Source: Mycolicibacterium vinylchloridicum (GTDB lineage: Bacteria > Actinomycetota > Actinomycetes > Mycobacteriales > Mycobacteriaceae). Taken from it: a DNA stretch of 64,000 nucleotides. The translations under genes were made by a program, and so were the position numbers. The notes below the pieces were generated by a model. The model searched no databases, had not been told where the DNA came from, and saw only the letters and a list, made by a program, of their open reading frames with translations. Location of the stretch: assembly GCF_013404075.1 (NCBI RefSeq), contig NZ_JACBJQ010000015.1, forward strand, positions 1 to 64,000, read 5' to 3'. Numbering within the stretch: the first letter of the stretch is position 1; every line of letters starts with the position of its first letter. Below are positions 10,001 through 20,218 of the stretch, piece after piece.

Positions 10001-10616
10001 CAGGGTGAATCCGCTTGCGCTGGAAGAGTTTGCGGCACTGGAGGAGCGCTACAACTTCCTGGCCACCCAGCTCGAGGACGTCAAGGCCGCCCGCAAGGAC
10101 CTGCTCGACGTGATCGCCGACGTCGATGCCCGGATCCTGCAGGTGTTCGCCGAGGCCTACGCCGACGTCGAGCGTGAATTCGGGCAGGTCTTCTCGACGC
10201 TGTTTCCCGGCGGCGAGGGCAGGCTGCTGCTGACCGACCCCAGCGATCTGCTGACGACCGGCGTCGAGGTGGAGGCCCGCCCGCCGGGAAAGAAGGTCAA
10301 ACGGCTCTCGCTGCTGTCCGGTGGCGAGAAGTCACTGACCGCAGTCGCCATGCTGGTGGCCATCTTCCGGGCCCGCCCGTCACCGTTCTACGTCATGGAC
10401 GAGGTCGAGGCCGCGCTCGACGATGTGAACCTGCGCCGCCTGATCGGGTTGTTCGAGCAGTTGCGGGCGCAGTCTCAGCTGATCGTGATCACCCACCAGA
10501 AACCGACGATGGAGATCGCCGACGCGCTCTACGGCGTCACCATGCAGGGGGACGGCATCACCACCGTCATCTCGCAGCGGATGCGTGGCGAAGAGCTGGT
10601 GTCCGCAGGCAGCTAG
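7029..10616 (+). CDS. smc: Chromosome segregation protein SMC
   Basis: SMC forms, with ScpA and ScpB, the condensin-like ring that organises and separates chromosomes. The 1195-residue protein has the full architecture. Walker A (GPNGSGKS, residues 31-38) is at the N-terminus, followed by a long coiled coil. The hinge is about residues 500-660 ([20 protein letters not shown] to VGAGWVSGG), then a second coiled coil. The C-terminal ATPase half carries the signature [16 protein letters not shown] and Walker [17 protein letters not shown] at 7029 is the start. scpA and scpB are not in the window. Confidence 0.97.
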   Translation: MYLKSLTLKGFKSFASPTTLRLEPGITCVVGPNGSGKSNVVDALAWVMGEQGAKTLRGGKMEDVIFAGTSSRAPLGRAEVTLTIDNSDNALPIEYSEVSITRRMFRDGAGEYEINGSSCRLMDVQELLSDSGIGREMHVIVGQGRLSQILESRPEDRRAFIEEAAGVLKHRKRKEKAVRKLESMSANLARLTDLTTELRRQLKPLGRQAEMARRAQTIQADLRDARLRLAADDLVNRRAEFAGADNTETTLRREHDEASTRLEVATEALTAHEAAVATLSERTDAAQQAWFRMSALAERVSATVRIASERAQYLDAEPAASSGPDPDALDAEADEVAAREQELLAELTEAQSRLEVARAELAERERAATEAERAHMAAVRAEADRREGLARLSGQVDTLRARVESIDEGVARLTNAIEEAAARTQNARAEFETVQGRVGELDQGEVGLDEQHDRTISALRLADERVAELQSAERAAERQVASLRARIDALAVGLERRDGSAWLTENHSGAGLFGTIAKLVRVRPGYEVALATVLGAAADAVAADDSDAARSAVRALKEADGGRAAIVLGDWPITARQFGSLPDGVSWALDLIETPGRLQGAMTAMLADVAVVSDLGAALDLVAARPSLRAVTLDGDLVGAGWVSGGSDRKPSTLEIAGEIDKATTELAAAEKLVTELSAALTGALAEQGNRQDAAEQALAALNESDAAISAIYEQLGRLGQEARAAEEEWRRLLGQRGELEAGRLQTVEELTELENRLAAAQDGQMIVDDEPVDRQYMQAAAEEARAVEVEVRLAVRTAEERANAVRGRADSLRRAAAAEREARIRAQRARAAREHAAAVAAAVAESGRRVAERLADVVAAASRRRDRLAAERQERATAVAAARDEVTALNSRITALTDSLHRDEVAKAQAAMRIEQLEQMVLEQFGMAADDLIAEYGPDVSLPPSDLEMAEYEQAKERGEQVTAPAPMVFDRPTQERRAKRAERELSELGRVNPLALEEFAALEERYNFLATQLEDVKAARKDLLDVIADVDARILQVFAEAYADVEREFGQVFSTLFPGGEGRLLLTDPSDLLTTGVEVEARPPGKKVKRLSLLSGGEKSLTAVAMLVAIFRARPSPFYVMDEVEAALDDVNLRRLIGLFEQLRAQSQLIVITHQKPTMEIADALYGVTMQGDGITTVISQRMRGEELVSAGS

Positions 10617-10634
10617 GTTCCGCGGGTCGCCGGA

Positions 10635-11627
10635 TCAGCAGGCGAGCACGAAGTGCTGCGCGACGAGTTCGCGCGCCAGCGGGAACTCGGCGAGCTCCGC
10701 AGGCAGCAGGCGGGCCAACTCGGCGACCGCGGCGGGATCGACGCCGCGGGCCGCCAGCACATCGGCTATCCATCCGGCGGTTTCGCTGATCGGCCGGCTG
10801 TCCCCGGTGAGCAGTGCCGCCGAAATCGCATGCAGCACTTGGTTCAAGGTGTCTGCCGCCAGGTCGGTCAATGCCGCGCTCGGAGCAGGCTCGCGGGTCA
10901 GCGACCACTGGTCACGCAGCGACTCGACGGTGCGGCGGTGATGCAGGTCGAGCAATGCCTGCTCGGTGGCGGCCGCTGCCGGAGGCTCGGGCAGCGCGTC
11001 GACCACCGTCGGCAAGGCAGCCATCGCCTCGACCGCAGAACGTGCGTCGGGCGCCCACGCCGTCGCGCCGAGCGCACGGGCCCGCACATCGTCGTACCCG
11101 AATGCTGGACCGCCGACCAGGGTCGGCACCCCCGCCGCCGCTGCCGCCTCGATGAAGCGGCGGGTGGTCGGCAATGCCCCGAGCACCGAGCAGCTGATCG
11201 CGACCGCATCGGGTCCCCGATCGGCCAGGTGTTGGCTGAGCCGCAGTGGCGACGTGGCCGCTCCCAGCACCGTGGTGTCCCAGCCGTGCGCGCGCAGTGC
11301 GCAGCCGATGATCATGGCGGGCAGCTCATGCCATTCCCGTTCCGCACACGCGACCAGGACGGAGCCGCCGCGCAGGGGGCGTTCGGCGAGGACCTCGGCG
11401 ACAGCGCGGGTGGCGGCCACCGAGATCGCCGTGCAGGCATGCTCGTCGGCCACCGTCCATTCGCCTCGCTGCCAACGCATTCCGACGTCGCGCTGGGATG
11501 CGGCGATCACCTCGGTCAACACCGTTATCGGGTCCGCACCGTCGCGCAGCAGTTGCGTGACGATACCGGTCGCCTGCGCGTGGTCTCTGCCCGCCAATGC
11601 GTCCCGATAGTCCGATAGCGAGCTCAC
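10635..11627 (-). CDS. Cobalamin-binding protein with CarH-type photoreceptor motif
   Basis: A 330-residue protein with a helical B12 cap (about residues 1-75) and a B12-binding Rossmann domain (about 90-190), and no DNA-binding domain. It carries Trp52, Glu62 and His63 in exact W-x9-EH spacing (RWQRGEWTVADEH), the hallmark of CarH/LitR adenosylcobalamin photoreceptors. The probable lower cobalt ligand is His100 in EWHELP, and the nucleotide-tail loop is SCSVLG plus VGGP (170-174). The remaining 140 residues are helical and unrecognised. The GTG start overlaps the TGA of the upstream PP2C phosphatase gene (GTGA), so the two are co-translated. I infer that it senses light or B12 status and controls the phosphatase; a corrinoid-protein role is the alternative. 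Confidence 0.82.
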   Translation of the reverse strand: MSSLSDYRDALAGRDHAQATGIVTQLLRDGADPITVLTEVIAASQRDVGMRWQRGEWTVADEHACTAISVAATRAVAEVLAERPLRGGSVLVACAEREWHELPAMIIGCALRAHGWDTTVLGAATSPLRLSQHLADRGPDAVAISCSVLGALPTTRRFIEAAAAAGVPTLVGGPAFGYDDVRARALGATAWAPDARSAVEAMAALPTVVDALPEPPAAAATEQALLDLHHRRTVESLRDQWSLTREPAPSAALTDLAADTLNQVLHAISAALLTGDSRPISETAGWIADVLAARGVDPAAVAELARLLPAELAEFPLARELVAQHFVLAC

Positions 11628-12880
11628 CTCTCGCACGTCACGGCCAACAGCGCCATGTCGTCGTGCGGGTCGCCGTCGAGGTACTCCAGCACATCGCGTT
11701 CGACGGCCTCGCAGATCACGTCTCCGCCCGCGCCGCCGTAGGCGTGCAGGATGTTCAACAACCGCGGCACGCCGTAGAAGACCTCGTCGCGGCGGGCCTC
11801 CTCGACACCGTCGGTGAACAACAACAGGGTGTCGCCGCGCTGCAGTCGCACCGTTGCCGGGCGGTAGAGCACACCGGGTTTCACCCCTGCCGCGATTCCG
11901 GAGACCTCGACCTGCTCGACATGGCCGTTGGCGCGGATCAGGATTGGAGCGGGATGACCGGCCGCGGCGATATCCGCCTGGGCGCCTTCGCCGCCGGGGC
12001 CGGTGCGCACCCGGGCGCACAGTGCGGTGACGAAGCCGCTTGCCTTCTGCTCGCACAGCACCGAGTTCAGTGCATCGAGTACGGAAGCGGGGCTGCGATC
12101 GAAATATGCTGCGGTACGGACGGTTTGGCGGGCCTGCAGGGTGAGGGCCGCGGAGTCCACGCCCTTGCCGCACACGTCACCCAACGTGACGAGCACGTCG
12201 TCGCCGGCGCCGGCCACATCGTAGAAGTCGCCACCGACTTCGAGGTGTTCGACGGAAGGGCGGTATCGTGCGGCAACTCGAAACCCGTTGAGCTGCGGTA
12301 GTTTTGGCGGCCGCAGGGTGCGTTTCAGCACCGCGGCCAACTGTCCCCGCTCCTCGTACAGGCGAGCGGAATCGAGAGCGAGGGCGGCCGTCGCGGCCAG
12401 CCGTTCGGCCTCGCCGATGGTGTCGTCGTCGAACCGGCGGCCGGCGGCGCGGGCGAGCACGAAAGCTCCCGTCGTCGACCCCCGCGCCGTCAACGGAAGG
12501 ACCAACACGTCGACCGGGGTCAGTTCGGCGAGTTCGGTGGCCAGGCCGGCATGTCGCAGCCGGGTGGCGATATCGGCCGCCGACTCGTCCTTGCCGATCA
12601 GCCGGTGGACTCGCTGGCCGGTGCGCAACACCTGATCCATGCCCCGCTCGATTGCCGATGATCGGGAAATGACGGTGGCGAACGAGACATCGGCGCCACC
12701 GTAGAGTGCCAACCCGCCGGTTCGGTGATCGGGCATGGCCAGCACCGACCAGTCGGCGAGCACCGGCCGGACGGTGCTGAGGAGCTTCAGGACGGTCCGC
12801 CGCAGATTCAGCGACCCGTTGAGCGCAAACTCGACATCGTCGTCACGCGTCGGGGCGTGGGGACCCGGTTCGTTTGCCAT
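11624..12880 (-). CDS. GAF-SpoIIE/PP2C serine phosphatase (RsbU-like)
   Basis: A 418-residue protein with a GAF-like sensor domain (about residues 20-170) and a SpoIIE-type PP2C phosphatase domain (about 185-418). Metal-binding motifs are all visible: VGGDFYDV, GDVCGKGVDSAAL, DTLLLFTDGVEEAR and the terminal HDDMALLAV. Such enzymes dephosphorylate STAS anti-sigma-antagonists in partner-switching pathways. A STAS gene lies divergently 152 bases away, and the B12 protein overlaps its 3' end, so the three make a plausible signalling unit. I prefer the ATG at 12880; a GTG directly before it (12883) is possible. There is no membrane segment, so it is cytoplasmic. Confidence 0.9.
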   Translation of the reverse strand: MANEPGPHAPTRDDDVEFALNGSLNLRRTVLKLLSTVRPVLADWSVLAMPDHRTGGLALYGGADVSFATVISRSSAIERGMDQVLRTGQRVHRLIGKDESAADIATRLRHAGLATELAELTPVDVLVLPLTARGSTTGAFVLARAAGRRFDDDTIGEAERLAATAALALDSARLYEERGQLAAVLKRTLRPPKLPQLNGFRVAARYRPSVEHLEVGGDFYDVAGAGDDVLVTLGDVCGKGVDSAALTLQARQTVRTAAYFDRSPASVLDALNSVLCEQKASGFVTALCARVRTGPGGEGAQADIAAAGHPAPILIRANGHVEQVEVSGIAAGVKPGVLYRPATVRLQRGDTLLLFTDGVEEARRDEVFYGVPRLLNILHAYGGAGGDVICEAVERDVLEYLDGDPHDDMALLAVTCER

Positions 12881-13032
12881 CACGTCCCACGCTAGCGTCT
12901 ACCGAACGCAACTTGCGAACCTTCCGGCCACTGTGGACGCCGTCGCGAGCTAACGTGTCAGCGGGTTCAGCAGCAGCCTCACCGAATCAGTCGTCGCCCG
13001 CACTTTCGGGCACCGAATGTCGAAGGACGGCA

Positions 13033-13374
13033 TTGGACGCACACGATCCCCGTCGATATTGGCTGGGAAGAACAGCCGTCGTCGGCGCCTCGGGCGCCTT
13101 GGACCTGTTGACGTCGCCGCGTCTGGAGCAACTTCTCGCGGACACTCTCAAACAGACCCCGACCGGTCTGATCGTCGACCTGACCGAGGTCGATTTTCTC
13201 AGCTCGGCGGGCATGCAGGTGCTCGTCAACATCCATGCCGCAGCAACTCCCGACGTCGGATTCGTGGTGGTCGCCGAGGGGCGGAGCACCGCCAGGCCGC
13301 TCGCACTCGTGGGCCTCACCGAGGTGTTCGACGTCGTTGCGACCCTGCAGGACGCCGTCGACCACCTCAGCTGA
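13033..13374 (+). CDS. STAS-domain anti-sigma factor antagonist
   Basis: A 113-residue single STAS domain protein of the SpoIIAA/RsbV type. The conserved loop [13 protein letters not shown] (about residues 51-63) contains the serine that is phosphorylated by an anti-sigma kinase and dephosphorylated by a PP2C phosphatase. Unphosphorylated STAS proteins bind the anti-sigma factor and free the sigma factor. I chose TTG at 13033 because GAAGGA precedes it at good spacing and no better in-frame start follows. It is divergent from the GAF-PP2C gene and its 3' end overlaps the convergent fni gene by eight bases. The cognate kinase/anti-sigma is not in the window. Confidence 0.85.
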   Translation: MDAHDPRRYWLGRTAVVGASGALDLLTSPRLEQLLADTLKQTPTGLIVDLTEVDFLSSAGMQVLVNIHAAATPDVGFVVVAEGRSTARPLALVGLTEVFDVVATLQDAVDHLS

Positions 13375-14398
13375 TCGCAGGCGGGGCGCCAAGGCCGCGC
13401 AGCGCGGTCAGGTCGGCCACCCCGCAGCCGTGCAGGCAGATCCGCAATTCCTCGACGAATCGGTGCAGCGTGTCCAGGGCCGCGGCAGGTGACTCGATGG
13501 CAGGGGCCAGCAGTGGGCGGGCCAGCGCCACCACGTCGGCGCCCATCATCAACGCCTTCGCGGCATCCAGGCCGGTGCGGATGCCGCCGGAGGCCACCAG
13601 CGGCATGCCCGGCAGCGTTGCCCGGACCTCGGTCAGCGCCTGTGCGGTCGGGACGCCCCATTCGGCGATCGCCGGATCACGCACCTCGCCGTAGCGCACC
13701 AACTGCTCCACTCGCGCCCACGACGTTCCACCGGCACCGGCGACGTCGACCGCGGCGATCGGCAGGCCGCGCAGCCGTTCGGCGGCCGCGGCGCCGATGC
13801 CGTGGCCGACCTCCTTGACCAGAACCGGGTAGGGGAGATCCTCGGCCAGTTGGCGCAACCGCTGCAGTGAGCCGCTGAAGTCGGTGTCACCGTTGTCCTG
13901 CATCGCCTCCTGCAGGGGGTTGGTGTGCACCGCCAGCGCGTCAGCACCGATCCGATCCAGCGCGGCAGCCAGCTTGGGCACCAGCGTGCCGGAGAGCTGA
14001 GCCAGGCCGATATTGCCGATCAGCAAGATGTCGGGGGCCAGCTCGCGGACGTTGAAGGATGCCGCCACAGTGCCGTCGGCGTCGTCGTCGAGCATGATGC
14101 GCTGCGAACCGAGCATCATCCCGATCCCGAGCTTCTGCGCGGCCTCGGCGAGATTGCGGTTGATCGTGCGGGACAGTTCGGCGCCGCCGGTCATCGCGCC
14201 GACCAGAACCGGCGCGCGCAGCGGGGCGCCCAGGAAGGTAGTGCTCACGTCGACGGCGTCGAGGCTGGTTTGGGTCAGCGCGTCGTACGGCAGCTGGTAG
14301 CGCTCGAAGCCGGTGGTGACGGTTTCGTAGGTCACCGGCCCATGCAGGCAGGCGTCGATGTGGCGCAGCTTGCGGCTGGCCATCGAGCGCTGATGCAT
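13367..14398 (-). CDS. fni: Type 2 isopentenyl-diphosphate delta-isomerase (FMN-dependent)
   Basis: A 343-residue flavoprotein of the IDI-2 family, which interconverts IPP and DMAPP, the building blocks of isoprenoids (menaquinone, polyprenols, carotenoids). Typical motifs are [10 protein letters not shown] near the N-terminus, [69 protein letters not shown] and the FMN phosphate loop [26 protein letters not shown] five bases upstream favours the ATG at 14398 over a GTG at 14404. The gene is convergent with the STAS gene. Its C-terminus includes two cysteines, in LRICLHGCG. Confidence 0.93.
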   Translation of the reverse strand: MHQRSMASRKLRHIDACLHGPVTYETVTTGFERYQLPYDALTQTSLDAVDVSTTFLGAPLRAPVLVGAMTGGAELSRTINRNLAEAAQKLGIGMMLGSQRIMLDDDADGTVAASFNVRELAPDILLIGNIGLAQLSGTLVPKLAAALDRIGADALAVHTNPLQEAMQDNGDTDFSGSLQRLRQLAEDLPYPVLVKEVGHGIGAAAAERLRGLPIAAVDVAGAGGTSWARVEQLVRYGEVRDPAIAEWGVPTAQALTEVRATLPGMPLVASGGIRTGLDAAKALMMGADVVALARPLLAPAIESPAAALDTLHRFVEELRICLHGCGVADLTALRGLGAPPAIS

Positions 14399-14464
14399 GC
14401 TCACCCTTTACCCCGTTGCCCAGGGCTGGCGCAGGCCCACTTCGCGCCCTGAAACAATGGCACG

Positions 14465-15784
14465 GTGTCAGAGGGTCTCTGGATCGCTATCGCGGTCATC
14501 GCCGTCCTGGTCATCGCTGCACTCGTCGTCGGCCTGGTGCGGTACCGGCGGCGCCAGATCAGTCTGCGCCCCAGCTCAGAGGGTCCCACACCGATCGACC
14601 GATCCGGTGGATACACCGCGTCGTCAGGCATTTCCTTCAGCCAGACGCCGACGGTGGAAGCGCCCACGGTCGATGCGACCGGGCTGCCGGGTGTCGGGGA
14701 CGACGCGGCGCTGCCGCGGGACTCGGTCAAGCGCCCGATCGCCGACGTACGGCTGCCCGAGCCCTCGGTGGTCTCCGAGCCGGTCGCTGACGTGGTCCCG
14801 GAAGCTCCGCCGGTCGAGCCGGAAGTGTCGCCGGCCCCGGCCGCTCCCGAGATCGACACGATCGCCCCTGCGGAGGGCCGCCTGGAGCGCCTGCGCGGGC
14901 GGCTCGCCAAATCGCAGAACGCGCTCGGCCGCAGCATGCTCGGCCTGCTCGGCGGCGGCGACCTGGATGAGGCGTCCTGGGAAGAGGTCGAGGACACCCT
15001 GCTGATCGCCGACCTCGGGCCGGTGGTCACCGCCTCGGTGATCGAGCAATTGCGCAGCCGGCTGGCCAGCGCGACCGTGCGCACCGAGGCCGACGCCCGC
15101 GAGGTCCTGCGCGACGTGCTGATCGCCGAACTGAACCCCGGGCTGGACCGTTCGATCAAGGCACTGCCGCACGCCGACAAGCCGTCGGTGCTGCTGGTCG
15201 TCGGCGTCAACGGGACCGGCAAGACAACCACCGTCGGCAAGCTGGCCCGGGTGCTGGTGGCCGACGGGCGGCGGGTCGTGCTCGGTGCGGCCGACACCTT
15301 CCGCGCGGCCGCCGCCGACCAACTGCAGAGCTGGGCGTCGCGGGTCGGCGCCGAGGTGGTGCGTGGTGCAGAAGGTGCCGATCCCGCCTCGGTGGCCTTC
15401 GATTCGGTGGACAAGGGGATCGAAGCAGGCGCCGACGTCGTCGTGATCGACACCGCCGGACGACTGCACACCAAAACCGGTCTGATGGACGAACTCGGCA
15501 AGGTCAAGCGGGTCGTGGAAAAGCGGGCCGCCGTCGACGAGGTCCTGCTTGTTCTCGACGCGACGATCGGTCAGAACGGTCTGGCACAGGCTCGGGTCTT
15601 CGCTGAGGTCGTCGCGATCACCGGGGTGGTGCTCACCAAACTCGACGGCACGGCCAAGGGCGGCATCGTCTTCCGCGTGCAACAGGAACTGGGCGTACCG
15701 GTCAAGCTGGTCGGTTTGGGTGAAGGACCCGACGATCTGGCACCATTTGAGGCGGCAGCATTCGTCGACGCGCTGCTCGGATAG
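14465..15784 (+). CDS. ftsY: Signal recognition particle receptor FtsY
   Basis: FtsY docks ribosome-SRP complexes at the membrane. The 439-residue protein has an N-terminal membrane segment (about residues 4-27), an acidic, proline-rich linker (to about 135) and a C-terminal NG GTPase domain. G1 is GVNGTGKTTTVGKLA, the DTFRAAA motif is intact, DTAGRLHTKTGLMDEL is G3, and TKLDGTAKGG is G4. The start is GTG at 14465. It is divergent from fni and lies upstream of amt. Together with ffh (22137-23690) it forms the protein half of the SRP targeting pathway. Confidence 0.96.
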   Translation: MSEGLWIAIAVIAVLVIAALVVGLVRYRRRQISLRPSSEGPTPIDRSGGYTASSGISFSQTPTVEAPTVDATGLPGVGDDAALPRDSVKRPIADVRLPEPSVVSEPVADVVPEAPPVEPEVSPAPAAPEIDTIAPAEGRLERLRGRLAKSQNALGRSMLGLLGGGDLDEASWEEVEDTLLIADLGPVVTASVIEQLRSRLASATVRTEADAREVLRDVLIAELNPGLDRSIKALPHADKPSVLLVVGVNGTGKTTTVGKLARVLVADGRRVVLGAADTFRAAAADQLQSWASRVGAEVVRGAEGADPASVAFDSVDKGIEAGADVVVIDTAGRLHTKTGLMDELGKVKRVVEKRAAVDEVLLVLDATIGQNGLAQARVFAEVVAITGVVLTKLDGTAKGGIVFRVQQELGVPVKLVGLGEGPDDLAPFEAAAFVDALLG

Positions 15785-15821
15785 CCCGCAAATCCCTTCT
15801 GAGCGGTGTGAATTGCGGGAT

Positions 15822-15869
15822 GTAACACCGGCGAAACGCAGACTGCCAATCCGTTCACACATGCGAAAC
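15822..15869 (+). promoter_or_regulatory. Two GlnR-type nitrogen-control boxes before amt
   Basis: GTAAC at 15822-15826, six bases, GAAAC at 15833-15837 fits the actinobacterial GlnR half-site pair GTnAC-N6-GAAAC. A second pair, TTCAC at 15854-15858, six bases, GAAAC at 15865-15869, differs at one position. The pairs are 32 bases apart, about three helical turns. They lie 93-140 bases upstream of the amt start, where GlnR would activate the amt-glnB-glnD operon during nitrogen limitation. Confidence 0.72.
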
Positions 15870-15961
15870 ACCTAGGCGTCTTAGCTGAAACAACCACTGC
15901 GCATTGTCTTGGCCTAGGTCAACGGTGCCTAACCGTGGCATGGGTGAAGGAGAAACTGCGA

Positions 15962-17661
<1,700 letters not shown>

Positions 17662-17734
17662 CGCACCCGATGTGACGTTCTCGTACGGCCACACCGAGTA
17701 AGCGTTAGTTGGGGTCGGCCGTGGGAGGACTGAG

Positions 17735-20218
17735 ATGACAAAGCAATCAAGAGATTCCGCCGCCGGCGCTTCCCGATGGGAGGCTCCGGCGGCGGGCTCG
17801 TCCAAGCCCGCCAAAGACTTGGCCAAGGCGTGCCAGCAGTTGCTGGAAGGCGGTCAGCGCCAACTTGATTCGGCCGCCCTGCGGGATGCACTGCTGGATC
17901 TGCACGAATTCTGGTTGTCCACCAAGGCCACCGAGATCGGCATCACGCCGACCAGTGGATTCGCCATCGTTGCCACCGGGGGGCTGGGCCGCCGGGAGTT
18001 TGTCCCGTATTCCGATCTCGACCTCATGCTGTTGCACGACAACATGCCCGCCGACATCGTCACTCAGGTGGCCGAACTGCTGTGGTACCCGTTGTGGGAT
18101 GCCAACATCCGCCTCGATCACAGTGTCCGCACGGTTCCCGAGGCGCTCACCGTCGCCAGTGAGGACATCTCGGCAGGGCTGGCGATGCTGGAGGTCCGAC
18201 ATATCGCCGGTGACTCTGAGCTGTCCCAACTGTTGATCGGCGGCGCCCGGCGTCAGTGGCGTACCGGAATCGCCACCCGGTTCGACGAACTCGTCGACCA
18301 CACCAAGGATCGCTGGCAGCGCAGCGGTCAGATCGCGCACCGCGCCGAGCCCGACCTGAAATGCGGCCGCGGTGGGCTGCGCGACGTCCAGTTGCTCAAT
18401 GCACTGGCCATCGCGCAACTGGCCGACGTGTACCCGAGCAACTCGCTGGCCGGGCCGACCGGATCGCTGGGCGGTGCCCACCTGGCGCTGCTGAACGTGC
18501 GCACCGAACTGCACCGGGTATCCAAACGTGGCCGTGACCATCTGCTGGCCCAATTCGCCGACGAGATCGGTGCGTCGTTGCGCATCGGTGACCGGTTCGA
18601 TCTGGCCCGGGTGCTCTCCGATGCGGCGCGCACCATCAGCTACTACGTCGACGCAGGCCTGCGCACCGCCGCCAATGCCCTTCCCAAGCGTGGACTTTCG
18701 GCGCTGCGCCGTCCGACGCGCCGCCCGCTCGACGAGGGTGTCGTGGAATTCGCCGGCGAGGTGATACTGGCCCGCGACGCCCGCCCGGAACGAGACCCGG
18801 GCCTGATCCTGCGGGTCGCGGCCGCCTCGGCGACCACCGGGTTGCCGATGTCGGGCTCCACACTGAGCCGGCTTGCGGCGTCGGCACCCGAACTGCGCGC
18901 GCCCTGGCCCCGTGATGCGCTCAAGGACCTCTTGGTGCTGCTCGCGGCCGGCCCGACGACGGTGGCCACCGTCGAGGCGCTGGACCGCACCGGGTTGTGG
19001 GGCCGGCTCTTTCCGGAGTGGGGAGCCGTGCGGGACCTGCCGCCCCGCGATGTCGTCCACATCTGGACCGTCGACCGACATCTCGTCGAGACTGTCGCGC
19101 GGGCAAGCGCTTTCACCACCCGGGTGTCGCGACCGGACCTGCTGGTGCTCGGCGCGCTTCTGCACGATATCGGGAAGGGGCGCGGTGGCGACCACAGTGT
19201 GATCGGCGCTGAGCTCGCTGTCCAGGTCGGGACCCGGCTCGGGCTGTGGCCGTCCGATATCGACCTGCTGTCCGCGATCGTGCGCTATCACCTGCTGCTG
19301 CCCGACACCGCGACGCGCCGGGATCTGCAGGATCCGCAGACCATCGCCCGTGTCGTCGACGCGCTCGGCGGCGACCCGGTGCTCCTCGAGCTGCTGGACG
19401 CACTGGCCGAAGCGGACTCGCTGGCCACCGGGCCCGGCGTGTGGGGTGACTGGAAGTCCTCGCTGATCGGCGACCTGGTCCGCCGCTGCCGGCTGGTGTT
19501 GGCAGGAGAATCCCTTCCGCAGGCGGATCCGATTGATCCGCATCACCTTTCGCTCGCCGCCGATCGTGGGGTGCACGTCGAGATGACGCAAGGGGAGAGT
19601 GCCCACACCTACAACGTCGCGATGATCGCCCCCGACCGGCGCGGCTTGTTGTCCAAAGCCGCAGGCGTGCTGGCGCTCAATTCGCTACGGGTCCATTCAG
19701 CCTCGGTCAACAGCGCCGAGGGTTCGGCGATCAACACGTTCGTGGTGTCCCCGCATTTCGGTGCGCCCCCGGCCGCCGAGCTTCTGCGACAGCAGTTCAT
19801 CCTGGCCCTCGACGGCGAGCTCGACGTCATCGCCGCGCTGGAGAAACGTGACGCCGACGCCGCGCAGTACGGCACCGGCCGGGTCGGCGAACACAAGCCG
19901 GCGGTGCCGATCAACGCCGTCCCGGCGCCACCGCGCATCCTCTGGCATGAGGGCAGCGGCGAGGGCCAGCTGATCGTCGAGATCCGCACCACCGACCGCA
20001 CCGGGCTGCTGGCACTGTTGACCGGAGTGTTCGAACGGGCCGCGGCCGACATCGCCTGGGCCAAGATCACCACCCTGGGCTCGTCGGTGGTCGACGCGTT
20101 CGGGATCTCGGTGCAGCCAAAGGACTCCGTCGACGATGTCCGCGCGCAGCTCGAGAGAGAGCTCTACGCAGTCCTGCCGGCGCCCCCGCCGGCCAAGCCG
20201 GTCGAGGAAGCGAGCTAA
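17735..20218 (+). CDS. glnD: PII nucleotidylyltransferase GlnD
   Basis: GlnD adds and removes the nucleotide on the PII protein in response to glutamine. The 827-residue protein has the nucleotidyltransferase motif [19 protein letters not shown] (about residues 83-101), the PII-uridylyltransferase helical region with [13 protein letters not shown], and an HD hydrolase domain ([14 protein letters not shown], about residue 476 on). Two C-terminal ACT domains follow (from about 620 and about 740). The ATG at 17735 has GGAGG upstream. It is the third gene of the nitrogen operon, 73 bases after glnB. Its stop overlaps that of the convergent aspartic protease gene. Confidence 0.96.
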   Translation: MTKQSRDSAAGASRWEAPAAGSSKPAKDLAKACQQLLEGGQRQLDSAALRDALLDLHEFWLSTKATEIGITPTSGFAIVATGGLGRREFVPYSDLDLMLLHDNMPADIVTQVAELLWYPLWDANIRLDHSVRTVPEALTVASEDISAGLAMLEVRHIAGDSELSQLLIGGARRQWRTGIATRFDELVDHTKDRWQRSGQIAHRAEPDLKCGRGGLRDVQLLNALAIAQLADVYPSNSLAGPTGSLGGAHLALLNVRTELHRVSKRGRDHLLAQFADEIGASLRIGDRFDLARVLSDAARTISYYVDAGLRTAANALPKRGLSALRRPTRRPLDEGVVEFAGEVILARDARPERDPGLILRVAAASATTGLPMSGSTLSRLAASAPELRAPWPRDALKDLLVLLAAGPTTVATVEALDRTGLWGRLFPEWGAVRDLPPRDVVHIWTVDRHLVETVARASAFTTRVSRPDLLVLGALLHDIGKGRGGDHSVIGAELAVQVGTRLGLWPSDIDLLSAIVRYHLLLPDTATRRDLQDPQTIARVVDALGGDPVLLELLDALAEADSLATGPGVWGDWKSSLIGDLVRRCRLVLAGESLPQADPIDPHHLSLAADRGVHVEMTQGESAHTYNVAMIAPDRRGLLSKAAGVLALNSLRVHSASVNSAEGSAINTFVVSPHFGAPPAAELLRQQFILALDGELDVIAALEKRDADAAQYGTGRVGEHKPAVPINAVPAPPRILWHEGSGEGQLIVEIRTTDRTGLLALLTGVFERAAADIAWAKITTLGSSVVDAFGISVQPKDSVDDVRAQLERELYAVLPAPPPAKPVEEAS

